The notes under the pieces: model-generated
Seen by the model: only the letters and a program-made list of their open reading frames with translations
The model's database searches: none
Told to the model about the DNA's origin: nothing
Translations under genes and position numbers: made by a program
From: Cordilura impudica
Taxonomy: Eukaryota > Arthropoda > Insecta > Diptera > Scathophagidae
DNA: 64,000 nucleotides
Assembly: GCA_963682025.1 (NCBI GenBank)
Contig: OY821517.1
Span: 340,924,196 to 340,988,195 of the forward strand
Reading direction: 5' to 3'
Shown: piece after piece, positions 46,204-56,713 of the stretch
How the letters are laid out: each line of letters starts with the position of its first letter
Position numbering within the stretch: position 1 is the first letter of the stretch

Positions 46204-46212
46204 TTCCCTGCG
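46204..46212 (-). promoter_or_regulatory. Candidate polypurine tract
   Basis: CGCAGGGAA on the element strand, directly against the 3' LTR. It is short and imperfect; position is the main argument. Confidence 0.45.
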
Positions 46213-46214
46213 AC

Positions 46215-49200
46215 TTAGTTTGTTTTGTAGTAAGGTTCAAACCGAACTGTTTTCTTTTTAAACCGTTCAGAACGACGCAATTGTAAATTGATTTCTGGCA
46301 TCTCCACACCACAAGCATTGCTAGTTGTTTGACGCGAAAAACCACTTGAATCTGAGCCGGGTAATGATACTTCTGAATTCTGTACTGGATTGTTGATTGT
46401 GGGGTGTGGATTTCTTTGATCGGGAATGCTGCAGTTCTGTTCAAGGTCTATATCGATATCATCATTACCATTTACATTTGATGGCTGGAATTGACTTGAT
46501 GTAGAGATCTCCATTTTAGGTCGTAGCTGATTTTGATGTCTTCGTATAATTCTATGTCCAGATTCAATTCTATACATTAAACGACCATCTACCTGTTTGA
46601 TTACTCCGCTAACCCATTTTTTGCTTCCAATAAAGTTTCGAGCGAGTACATGCTGACCAACTACAAACTTTGTGTTGTGTTGTTCCTTTTGTGGTCTAGA
46701 TGGAAATAATGCAGATAAAATTGTTCGAGGTTGCCGACCATGTATGATTTCAGAAGGAGATTTTCCTGTCAATGGGTTTGGTGTTACTCTAAAAGTGGTT
46801 AAGTACTTATACAAAGCTCGGTGTCTATTATCGTTATCCTGTATAATTTTTTTAAAAGAATCTTTAAATGTTCTTACTGTCCTTTCAGCTAACCCATTGG
46901 ATGCTGGGTGGAAAGGTGCAATTGTGAGATGTTCAATGGAGTTTAGCTTGCAAAAAATTTGGAATTCCGTTGAAGTAAATTGAGCTCCATTATCACTGAT
47001 GATTGTGCTCGGAAGCCCCTCCACGGAAAATATTTCTTGTAAAGCATGGATTGTGGTTGACGAAGTTGCTGTTGACAATTCTACTACATATGGAAACTTT
47101 GAAAACGAATCCACAACAATGAGCCACATACGGGAGAAAAAAGGACCAGCAAAATCAATATGGATCCTTTCCCATGGTTGTTTAGCTTCTGGCCATGTCG
47201 AGAAAATACGTTTAGGACTCCTAGCAGTTTCTTGGCATACCGAGCATGTACTGCATAACTTTTCGATCGCTTCGTCTATCTTTGGAAACCATACGTACCG
47301 ACGGGCCATTTGTTTCATCCTACTTGTTCCCCAGTGACCTTCATGAAGCATTTGTAATACTTTTTCCCGAAGTTTGAACGGTATAACGACCCGTGTGTAT
47401 TCGGTGTGGAGAAGAAGAACTCCGCTATGGAATGATAATGAGAGTTTTCGATTGAAATATGGTATTAAATCATCTTCAGATTTTGACATATAAACTGGCC
47501 ATCCATTAACAACATTCCGAATTACCGCTTTAAGAATGTTATCTTGCATTGTGTGCTCAGCAACAATAGAAGAGTTGATTGGAAATTCAATGATGGTTGC
47601 TTGATACGTGTCTTCAATATCGAGCATATGCTGTTCCTTCTCATCGAATTCGTGATCTTCTCCAATTGGAAGTCTAGAAAGTGCATCAGCGTTAGCGTGT
47701 TGTGTAGTATTTTTATATTTTATCTTATAATCGTAAGCTTGAAGAATAATGGCCCACCGCTGTAACCGATGTAGAGTCATGACTGGTAGCTTCTTATATG
47801 GATGAAATAATGTCGTAAGAGCTTGGTGGTCAGTTACCAGTTCGAAATGTCTTCCAAAAAGATACTGGTGAAAACGTGTTACTCCAAATATGATCGATAG
47901 AGCTTCCTTTTCAATTTGCGAATAATTTACTTGACTTTCGGTAAGAGTTTTTGAAGCGAATGCGATTGGCTTTTCGGAACCATCAGGGTAGCGATGGGAC
48001 AATACTGCTCCAATACCAAGCTTAGAAGCATCAGTTGCTAAGATGATTGGAAATTTGTCGTTATAATGTACAAGACGTACTACCTGTACAATGGCATCCT
48101 TCAGAGATTGAAATGCTTTTTCTTGTTGATCACCCCAATCGAAGTTAGCATTGGTTCTTCTTAGTTGATTAAGAGCTGCAGCTTTTTCTGAAAAGTTTGG
48201 TATGAACTTGTTGTAATAGTTCAACTTACCAATGAAAGCTTCAAGCTCTTTGATATTTTGTGGCCTGGGCATTAGATTTATTGCATCTAGTCGTTTTTCC
48301 GATGGCATAACTCCTTTTGCGTCAATAATATGTCCGACATATTCGACACGTTTTTTCGCAAAGAAGCTTTTTTCTTTATTGCATCTAAGTCCATGTTGTT
48401 TAAGATTTTGGAAAATTTTGCTGACATTTTGAATGTGTTCTTCGTGATTTCGTCCAGTTACAATAATATCATCTAAATAAACCGCACAACCAGGTACATC
48501 TGATACGACTGTTTCCATAAATCTTTGAAAAATACCAGGTGCACTGGAAATTCCGAACGGCATCCTTTGATATTGAAATAATCCAAAGGGGGTGTTGATA
48601 ACCATTAGTTTTTTTGAAGATTCGCATAGCTCAATTTGAATATATGCATCACTAAGATCGATTTTTGTGAAATATTGACCGCCTTGTAGCTTATGGAACA
48701 ATTCCTCTATTCGGGGAATTGGATACCTATCAATTTCTATCTGTGCATTTAGAGTTACCTTAAAATCCGCACAGATTCGCAATCTCCCATCTGGTTTCTT
48801 CACAACAACGATGGGAGCAGCCCACTCACTTGATTTTACAGCTTTAAGTACCTTCAGCGCAATCAAGCGATCGAGCTCAAATCGTACAGCGTTATATTGT
48901 GCAAATGGTATGTTATATGGTTTATAATACTTTGGGCGGGCGTCTGACTTGAGTACGATTTCTGCTTTGAAAGTTGTACAATGTCCAAGAGTAGATGAAA
49001 AAAGTGAATCGTTATTTTCACAGAGAGTCCTAAGTGAATCAGAAAGTGATTGTTGAGTTGCTGAATTTGAAGAAGATGAATGGCATTGATCAATGCCAGA
49101 TTTGACAAAAGGAATATTGATTTCAAAATTTAACTTCCGGAACCAGTCTAAACCAAGGATGTTTGATGCTTTCTCGCTTTCAACGACTAGCAGCGGTAAG

Positions 49201-50489
49201 CTTTGTGTGTTACCATTCCATAAGACATCGACATTAGTGATTCCTTTTAATGGAAGTACGCTTCCACCATACGTTCTTAATACTTTATCAGTAGTCATGC
49301 ATTCCGGTTGTCCCAGATGCTGGTATCCTGAAAGTCCAACAAGCGAGCATGTTGCACCTGTATCGACTTGGAAACTTAAGATCTGTTTGTTGATTTGCAT
49401 GTCGACGAAGATTTTCTGCGCTTTGTTGACAGTGCTCGACGACTGCTCCACATTTTCAAAAAATTGTCCAACAACTTCTGCCAGTTCAATTGTCTCGAAC
49501 GATTCGTCATGGACAGCGTTTACGTTACTTTGGTGATTCGGTCTTGGAGCTCTGTTCCGATGTGTAGAGTTCGAGCGGTTATGGTCAGTAGATGATAATG
49601 ACTGACAAACGCTCGAAATATGACCCGGTTTCGAACAGGTGTTGCATATGGATTTATTTTTATAATGAAAACATTGATTTCGCTGATGTGACTTTCCACA
49701 ACCAGGACAAGATTTTCGAAATTCTTTTGATGAGCTCTGATCTTGATATCGACTTCTATGGGATGGTTGAAAATTTGACTTCTGATAAACAGCGTTTACT
49801 TCAGATGGGCTTTTGTCTTCGCCTTTTATTTCCAAACAAGTATTCGTGGTCGCTTCATAAATTGTTGCAATCTGAAGAACATCTTCCAGCGATGGATTCG
49901 ATTTTTGTAGTGCTGAAGTACGCACCTTATCATGCGGGGTGTGAATTACAATCATATCACGAATTTTGTTGTCAACATAAGATTCTGCACAATCATCTTT
50001 CTCACATTGAAACATGCAGTCGTTTGCTGCACCACGTAGTTCAGCTACCCAATCAGTATAAGAATGATTTGATTTCATAGTTGTTTTATAAAACTTGAAT
50101 CTAGCAGCAAGGATGTGCTGCTTCTTAACAAAATGGTCATTGAGCGCAGAAGTCAATTCTCCAAAACTTTTGATTTGAGCTTGACCATTGAAGATTTTCT
50201 GGAGGAGTTCGAGCGACTCACTGCCAATCCAACTAAGTAAGCATGCACGCTTTGTATCGTCTTCGTGAACACAGTTGGCCAAAAAATGTTGCTCTAACTG
50301 TAGAACGTATGTTGACCATTTGTCAACATCCTTATTAAAACTTCTGAATGATGATATTGCAGATGGTTGCTTAATCTGTTGAAATGCATTGGCTAACAGC
50401 TGCTGGTTCTCGTGCAGCATTTGCGCCATGAATTGTTGATTTGATACTTGCAATTGTTGCATTATTTTAGAAAACGCTTGAATATCCAT
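46215..50489 (-). CDS. Gag-Pol polyprotein of the Mag-type retrotransposon
   Basis: 1424 residues, one frame; supplies capsid, protease, reverse transcriptase, RNase H and integrase for copying the element through RNA. Gag comes first, with two zinc knuckles (C261-C264-H268-C273 and C282-C285-H290-C295). Protease has D376 in DTGA. Reverse transcriptase has D611 and YLDD at 671-674. RNase H acidic residues are D820, E860/E862 and D887. Integrase has an HHCC-type finger (H1049/H1052, C1082, C1085) and a D1112, D1166, E1202 triad (last spacing 35). A basic tail at ~1275-1325 resembles the GPY/F module. The start is the ATG at 50489; an upstream TTG lies in the primer site. Stop TAA is 12 bases from the 3' LTR. 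No frameshift separates Gag from Pol. Many opposite-strand frames are shadows. Confidence 0.95.
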   Translation of the reverse strand: MDIQAFSKIMQQLQVSNQQFMAQMLHENQQLLANAFQQIKQPSAISSFRSFNKDVDKWSTYVLQLEQHFLANCVHEDDTKRACLLSWIGSESLELLQKIFNGQAQIKSFGELTSALNDHFVKKQHILAARFKFYKTTMKSNHSYTDWVAELRGAANDCMFQCEKDDCAESYVDNKIRDMIVIHTPHDKVRTSALQKSNPSLEDVLQIATIYEATTNTCLEIKGEDKSPSEVNAVYQKSNFQPSHRSRYQDQSSSKEFRKSCPGCGKSHQRNQCFHYKNKSICNTCSKPGHISSVCQSLSSTDHNRSNSTHRNRAPRPNHQSNVNAVHDESFETIELAEVVGQFFENVEQSSSTVNKAQKIFVDMQINKQILSFQVDTGATCSLVGLSGYQHLGQPECMTTDKVLRTYGGSVLPLKGITNVDVLWNGNTQSLPLLVVESEKASNILGLDWFRKLNFEINIPFVKSGIDQCHSSSSNSATQQSLSDSLRTLCENNDSLFSSTLGHCTTFKAEIVLKSDARPKYYKPYNIPFAQYNAVRFELDRLIALKVLKAVKSSEWAAPIVVVKKPDGRLRICADFKVTLNAQIEIDRYPIPRIEELFHKLQGGQYFTKIDLSDAYIQIELCESSKKLMVINTPFGLFQYQRMPFGISSAPGIFQRFMETVVSDVPGCAVYLDDIIVTGRNHEEHIQNVSKIFQNLKQHGLRCNKEKSFFAKKRVEYVGHIIDAKGVMPSEKRLDAINLMPRPQNIKELEAFIGKLNYYNKFIPNFSEKAAALNQLRRTNANFDWGDQQEKAFQSLKDAIVQVVRLVHYNDKFPIILATDASKLGIGAVLSHRYPDGSEKPIAFASKTLTESQVNYSQIEKEALSIIFGVTRFHQYLFGRHFELVTDHQALTTLFHPYKKLPVMTLHRLQRWAIILQAYDYKIKYKNTTQHANADALSRLPIGEDHEFDEKEQHMLDIEDTYQATIIEFPINSSIVAEHTMQDNILKAVIRNVVNGWPVYMSKSEDDLIPYFNRKLSLSFHSGVLLLHTEYTRVVIPFKLREKVLQMLHEGHWGTSRMKQMARRYVWFPKIDEAIEKLCSTCSVCQETARSPKRIFSTWPEAKQPWERIHIDFAGPFFSRMWLIVVDSFSKFPYVVELSTATSSTTIHALQEIFSVEGLPSTIISDNGAQFTSTEFQIFCKLNSIEHLTIAPFHPASNGLAERTVRTFKDSFKKIIQDNDNRHRALYKYLTTFRVTPNPLTGKSPSEIIHGRQPRTILSALFPSRPQKEQHNTKFVVGQHVLARNFIGSKKWVSGVIKQVDGRLMYRIESGHRIIRRHQNQLRPKMEISTSSQFQPSNVNGNDDIDIDLEQNCSIPDQRNPHPTINNPVQNSEVSLPGSDSSGFSRQTTSNACGVEMPEINLQLRRSERFKKKTVRFEPYYKTN

Positions 50490-50509
50490 TATTGTAAGAA
50501 AATTTAAAT

Positions 50510-50521
50510 TCCTCGTCGCCA
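50510..50521 (-). promoter_or_regulatory. Primer binding site, tRNA-Ser(GCT) type
   Basis: Element strand TGGCGACGAGGA, four T residues after the 5' LTR. This is the complement of a tRNA 3' end TCCTCGTCG plus CCA. An acceptor stem starting GACGAGG is known for animal tRNA-Ser(GCT). The tRNA assignment is from memory and should be compared with this species' tRNAs. Confidence 0.7.
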
Positions 50522-50525
50522 AAAA

Positions 50526-50738
50526 TGTTAGAATTATTTAAATCAAATGTTTAAATTAAAAACACAATTCAATAAGAAAAGAATAAAACTATTTATTTGA
50601 AAATAAACTATCGAATGAAATTAATTTCTTGAAACAAATTTGAGAGAAAATAATTTGAATGAACGATGAAATAAAATGTAAAAAAGTAAAGTAGTTTATA
50701 GTTATATAATTACAAGTATTTATAGAAAGATTTCAACA
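50526..50738 (-). repeat. 5' LTR (213 bp)
   Basis: Appears identical to 45991-46203. On the element strand a TATA-like word, TATAAATAC (50716-50724), lies close to the LTR start and may serve as core promoter. Confidence 0.95.
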
Positions 50739-50743
50739 TATTT
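50739..50743. repeat. Target-site duplication TATTT (right)
   Basis: Identical to 45986-45990. Confidence 0.85.
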
Positions 50744-53700
50744 CATAATTTTTTTTTTTAATTAATAAAATATTAATTTATTTATTATTTTTTTAGTTTA
50801 TTTATATATTTAAATTTTTTGAAATATATTTATTTTTTTTTTAATTTATTTAAATTTTTTTTTTTTATTTTATTTTTTAATTTATTTAATTTAAAAAAAT
50901 TATTTTGAAAATTATTTATATATTTTTTTTTATTGTGTTAAAATTTTATTACTAATTTCTTAATTTTCAAATTTTTTAAGTTCGTTTAAAAAAATTTTAA
51001 TAAATGACTTTGTTAAATTTTATTTAAAAATATTATTTTTTTTATTTTTTTTTTTTCAGTCATTTGATTTTTTTTAATATATTTAAACATATTTACATTT
51101 TTTTAAATTTATTTTTTTAAAATTTGAGAAAAATTTATTTTTTTTAATTTAAATATTTTCTTAAATTCATTTATATTCTAATGTTTTGTTTGAAATATAT
51201 TTTAAATTATATAATTTTTTTTTTTAATTTGTATGTTTTTTTTAATTTATTATATAAGTTTGAAATTTATATTTATATTTTTTCTATTATGATAAAATTT
51301 TATTAAAAATTTCTTACGTTTTTAGTTTCTTAAGTTCATTTAAAAAAAATTTTAACAATTTCCAAATTTTATTTTAAAAAAATCAGATTTTTTTTTTTTT
51401 TTTACATTTTTAAGTCATTTGATTTTTTTTAATATATGTAAAAATAAAATTTAATTTTTACAAATTTTATATTTTATATTTTCTTTTAATATAATTAAAC
51501 ATATTTTAACATTTTTTTTTAATTTTTTTTATATATTTCATTATTTTTTTTTTTAAATTTATTAAATATTTATTTATTCTTTATTTTTTAAGGTGACTGA
51601 TTTATTTAAATTTTTTCAATAATATTTAAATTTTTTTTTAATTTATTTAAATTTTTTTTAATATATTTGTTTTTTTATTTTATTTTGAAATTTATTTATA
51701 TATTTTTTTTTTTTATTATGTTAAAATTTTATTACAAATTTCTTAATTTTTAAATTTTTTAAGTTCGTTAAAAAAAATTTTTAATAAATTATATTCACTT
51801 AAAAATGTCTTTGTTAAATTTTATTTAAAAATATTATTTTTTTTATTTTTTTTGATTTTTCAGTCATTTGATTTTTTTTTAAATATATTTAAACATATTT
51901 CTATTTTTTTAATTTATTTTTTTAAATATTTAAGAAAAAATTATTTTTTTAATTTATTAAATATTTTTTTAAATTCATTTATTTTCTTAAGTTTTGTTTG
52001 AAATATATTTAAAATTTTTTAATTTTTTTTTTATTTGTATGTTTTTTTTTTAATTTATTATATAAGTTGGAAATTTATATTTATATTTTTTCTATTATGA
52101 TAAAATTTTATTAAAAATTTCTTACGCTTTTAGTTTCTTAAGTTCATTTAAAAAAAATTTTAACAATATCCAAATTTTATTTAAAAAAATTAGATTTTAT
52201 TTTTTTCACATTTTTAAGTCATTTGATTTTTTTTAATATATGTAAAAATAAAATTTAATTTTTACAAATTTTATATTTTATTTTTTTCTTTTAATATAAT
52301 TAAACATATTTTAATATTTTTTTTTTAATTTTTTTTATATATTTCATAATTTTTTTTTAAATTAATTAAATATTTTTTTATTTATTATTTTTTTAGTTTA
52401 TTTATGTATTTAAAGTTTTTGAAATATATTTAATTTTTTTTAATTTATTTAAATTTTTTTAAATTTATTTAAATTAAAAAAATTATTTTGAAAATTATTT
52501 ATATATTTTTTTTTATTATGTTAAAATTTTATTACAAATTTCTTAATTTTCAAATTTTTTAAGTTCGTTAAAAAAAATTTTAATAAATTATATTCACTTG
52601 AAAATGACTTTGTTAAATTTTATTTAAAAATAATATTTTTTTTATTTTTTTTTTTCAGTCATTTGATTTTTTTTAATATATTTAAACATATTTAAATTTT
52701 TTTAAATTTATTTTTTTAAATATTTGAAAAAAAATTATTTTTTTTTAATTTATTAAATATTTTTTTAAATTCATTCATTTTCTTAAGTTTTGTTTGAAAT
52801 ATATTTAAAATTTTTTAATTTTTTTTTTAATTTGTATGTTTTTTTTTTTAATTTATTATATAAGTTGGAAATTTATATTTATATTTTTTCTATTATGATA
52901 AAATTTTATTAAAAATTTCTTACGCTTTTAGTTTGTTAAGTTCATTTAAAAAAAATTTTAACAATATCCAAATTTTATTAAAAAAATTTAGTTTTTATTT
53001 TTTTTCACATTTTTAAGTCATTTGATTTTTTTTAACATATGTAAAAATACAATTTAATTTTTACAAATTATATATTTTATATTTTCTTTTAATATAATTA
53101 AACATATTTTAACATTTTTTTTAAATTTTTTTTATATATTTCATAATTCTTTTTTTTTTAATTTATTAAATATTTATTTATTTTTTATATTTTAGGTGAC
53201 TGATTTACTTAAATTTTTTCAATAATATTTAAATTTTTTTTTAATTTATTTAAATTTTTTTATTTTATTTTGAAATTTATTTATATATTTTTTTTTATTA
53301 TGTTAAAATTTTATTACAAATTTCTTGATTTTTAAATTTTGTAAGTTCGTTAAAAAAAATTTGAATAAATTATATTCACTTAAAAATGACTTTGTTAAAT
53401 TTTATTTAAAAATATTATTTTTTTATTTTTTTTTTAAATTTTTCAGTCATTTGATTTTTTTTAATATATTTAAACATATTTCAATTTTTTTTAATTTATT
53501 TTTTTAAATATTTAAGAAAAAATTATTTTTTTAATTTATTAAATATTTTTTTAAATTCTTTTATTTTCTTAAGTTTTGTTTGAAATATATTTAAAATTTT
53601 TTAAATTTTTTTTAATTTGTATGTTTTTTTTTAATTTATTATATAAGTTTGAAATTTATATTTATATTTTTTCTATTATGATAAAATTTTATTAAAAATT

Positions 53701-55430
53701 TCTAACGCTTTTTAGTTTCTTAAGTATAAATATATGTAGAAATAAAATTTAATTTTTACAAATTTTATATTTTCTTTTAACATAATTAAACATATTTTAA
53801 TATTTTTTTTTTTTAATTTTTTTTATATATTTCATAATTTTTTTTTTTAATTAATTAAATATTTATTTATTCATTATTTTTTTAGGTGACTTATTTATTT
53901 AAATTTTTTCAAATATATTTAAATTTTTTTTTTATTTATTTAAATTTTTTTAATATATTTGTTTTTTTATTTTATTTTGAAATTTATTTATATATTTTTT
54001 TTTATTATGTTAAAATTTTTTTACAAATTTCTTAATTTTTAAATTTTTTAAGTTCATTAAAAAAAATTTGTAATAAATTATATTCACTTAAAAATGACTT
54101 AAATTTTATTTAAAAATATTATTTTTTTAATTTTTCAGTGATTTGATTTTTTTTAATATATTTAAACAAATTTCAATTTTTTTAAATTTATTTTTTTTTT
54201 AAATATTTAAGAAAAAATTATTTTTTTAATTTATTAAATATTTTTTTAAATTCATTTATTTTCTTGTTTTGTTTGAAATATATTTAAAATTATATTATTT
54301 TTTTTTTAATTTGTGTTTTTTTTTTTTTAATTTATTATATAAGTTTGAAATTTATATTTATATTTTTTCTATTATGCTAAAATTTTTTAAAATTTTCTTT
54401 AGCTTTTAGTTTCTTAAGTTCATTTAAAAAAAATTTTAACAATTTCCAAATTTTATTTTAAAAAAATTAGATTTTATTTTTTTTCACATTTTTAAGTCAT
54501 TTGATTTTTTTTTTTAAATATGTAAAAATAAAATTTAATTTTTACAAATTTTATATTTTATATTTTCTTTTAATATAATTAAACATATTTAAATATTTTT
54601 TTTAATTTTTTTTATATATTTCATAATTTTTTTTTTTTCAAATTAATTAAATATTTATTTATTCATTATTTTTTTAGGTGACTTATTTATTTAAATTTTT
54701 TCAAATATATTTAAACTTTTTTTTAAATTTATTTAATTTTTTTTAATACATTTGTTTTTTTATTTTATTTTGAAATTTATTTATATATTTTTTTTATTAT
54801 GTTAAAATTTTATTACAAATTTCTTAATTTTTAGATTAATTTCTAAAAATTCATAGTAAAATTTTTTAAGTTCGTTAAAAAAAATTTTAGTAAATTATAT
54901 TCACTTAAAAATGACTTTGTTAAATTTTATTTAAAAATATTATTTTTTTATTTTTTCTTTTAATTTTTCAGTCATTTGATTTTTTTTAAATATTTAAACA
55001 TATTTAAATTTTTTTAAATTTATTTTTTTAAATATTTAAGAAAAAATTATTTTTTTAATTTATTAAATATTTTTTTAAATTCATTTATTTTCTTAAGATT
55101 TGTTTGAAATATATTTAAAATTATATAATTTTTTTTTTTAATTTGTATGTTTTTTTTTTAATTTATTATATAAGTTTGAAATTTATATCTATATTTTTTC
55201 TATTATGATAACATTTTATTAAAAATTTCTTACACTTTTAGTTTCTTAAGTTTATTTAAAAAAAATTTTGCAATTTCCAAATTTTATTATAAAAAAAAAT
55301 AAGATTTTATTTTTTTTTTCACATTTTTATGTCATTTGATTTTTTTTTTTTTAATATGTATATGTAAAAATAAAATTTAATTTTTACAAAATTTTTTTTA
55401 ATATATGTATATAGAATTTTTAAAAAAAAA

Positions 55431-56029
55431 ATAATTTACTAAAAATTTTTCAAATTTATTTAATTTTTAAATTTTCTCTTTAATATATTTATTTCATATA
55501 TATATTTAATATATTAATTTATACATTTATTGAGCTTGAGGCCAATGTATAAAAGTATAAATTAATAACAACAAAAAGGTCGAAGAAAACACAAATATTT
55601 ATTATATTTAATATATATATATATTTATTTTTATTTATTTAATAACTTTCTAAATTTATTTGTTATTTTTTTATTTATTATATAATTTTGAAATTTATTT
55701 ATTCTTTTATAATGTATAGTATTATGACATATTTTATTAAAAATTTCTTAAGTTGTGAATTTTTTAAATTCATTTATAAAATTTTTAATAAATAAAATTC
55801 ACTTAACGACCTGCTAAATTTGATTTGAAGAAAAAATTAAAAACTTAAAATTTAAAAAAAAAACATATTTATTTTTTACGATATTTAAATATATTTCAAT
55901 TTTTTAAGATTAATTCTGTTATTTTTTTATTAAATATTTTTTAAATTTATTTATATTTTAATAATTTATTTAAAATGTTTAAATTTATTTTAAATATTTA
56001 TATGTTCATCGGCGTTAATTTATTTTTAT
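55431..56029. other. AT-rich DNA, edge of the array
   Basis: Irregular T/A-rich sequence. A more balanced patch near 55545-55590 (TTGAGCTTGAGGCCAATG). No gene seen. Confidence 0.35.
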
Positions 56030-56333
56030 CAGCAACTTAATAATTTTTTGGAACTGCAACATATTAGAAGACATTAGCAATATGTTGAGGCAACATTTTG
56101 AAGATATATAAAGTTATAAAACTGAATAATAATTCTAGTAATATTTTAGTTGAAGAAATAATCTAATATATCTTAACCACTTCTACACAATATGTGGCTG
56201 ATATTAAAAATATAATTTTAATAACATAAATAATTCAAATTAATAATAATTGTTATTTCTTGAAAATATATTATCAACATGTAGATATAACATTTTAAAA
56301 ATATGTTTATATATAAAACTGCAATAGTACCTA
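56030..56333. repeat. Degenerate repeat with CAACAT/ATGTTG words
   Basis: ACTGCAACATATT, AATATGTTGAGGCAACATTT and ATCAACATGTAGA recur here; a weaker version of the GCAACATGTTGC domain. Confidence 0.35.
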
Positions 56334-56713
56334 TCTATAATATTAATAGGCAAGGCGATTTTTTGTGACCGATGTAAGTTTCATAGTTTTACCCCGATTT
56401 TGACAAAATATTTATCATTTGAAAGGTATTTCTTTTTAGCCATTACCCAGATGTACAGACTTTCATCGTCTGGAATATTTTTTTGGAGTTATGATCGTTT
56501 AAAGTTGCTACTAACACATACATAAAATTATACAATGCTATGTATGTGTTTATTAAATTTGTTAATGTGTTTGTGTTTGTGTTAATGTGTTGAATTTTTT
56601 TCTTCATTTAAAATGAGTTGAATTGTGAAGCATACCTTTAGGGTCTTTATTAAATGAAAAAATTAAATTTCCTAGAATATGCAAGTCGAATTTCGAGTGC
56701 TGGAATCTGCTAG
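56334..56713 (+). mobile_element. Non-autonomous Helitron (CTAG family), copy H7, full length
   Basis: 380 bp. Preceded by A, it starts TCTATAATATTAATAGGC and ends TTTCGAGTGCTGGAATCTGC then TAG, followed by T. The hairpin has the left half GTCGAA, so one pair is broken. A local TTTGTGTTAATGTG duplication lies near 56565. Non-coding. Confidence 0.85.

Larger units (their letters stand above)
45991..50738 (-). mobile_element. Intact Mag-type Ty3/Gypsy LTR retrotransposon
   Basis: 4748 bp on the minus strand: 5' LTR 50526-50738, primer site, one gag-pol frame, short purine stretch, 3' LTR 45991-46203. The two 213-bp LTRs look identical base for base, the target duplication is a perfect TATTT, and the frame is unbroken, so the insertion is young and possibly competent. 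A single Gag-Pol frame, two zinc knuckles, a tRNA-Ser-type primer site and no envelope frame fit the Mag clade; in insect genomes such proteins are often labelled K02A2.6-like. Clade assignment is inference. It sits within the 795-bp AT-rich array, and its codon and base composition contrasts sharply with that host DNA. Confidence 0.93.
45936..55430. repeat. Tandem array of ~795-bp extremely AT-rich units
   Basis: The landmark CTTTTAATATAATTAAACAT recurs near 45936, 51483, 52289, 53086, 53774 (one change) and 54567. After subtracting the retrotransposon and one target copy (4753 bp), spacings are about 794, 806, 797, 688 and 793. Other ordered landmarks per unit are TTTTATATATTTCATAATTT, TTAAGTTCGTTAAAAAAAAT, TTCAGTCATTTGATTTTTTT and TTTCTATTATGATAAAATTT. 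Almost no G or C. Non-coding. Confidence 0.8.

Noticed and set aside
46672..50080. Plus-strand frames over the retrotransposon (for example 49093-49536, 49592-50080)
   Set aside because: Antisense shadows of the gag-pol gene.
50490..50522. Upstream extension of the Gag-Pol frame from a TTG
   Set aside because: The TTG lies in the primer binding site; the first ATG at 50489 gives a normal Gag start.
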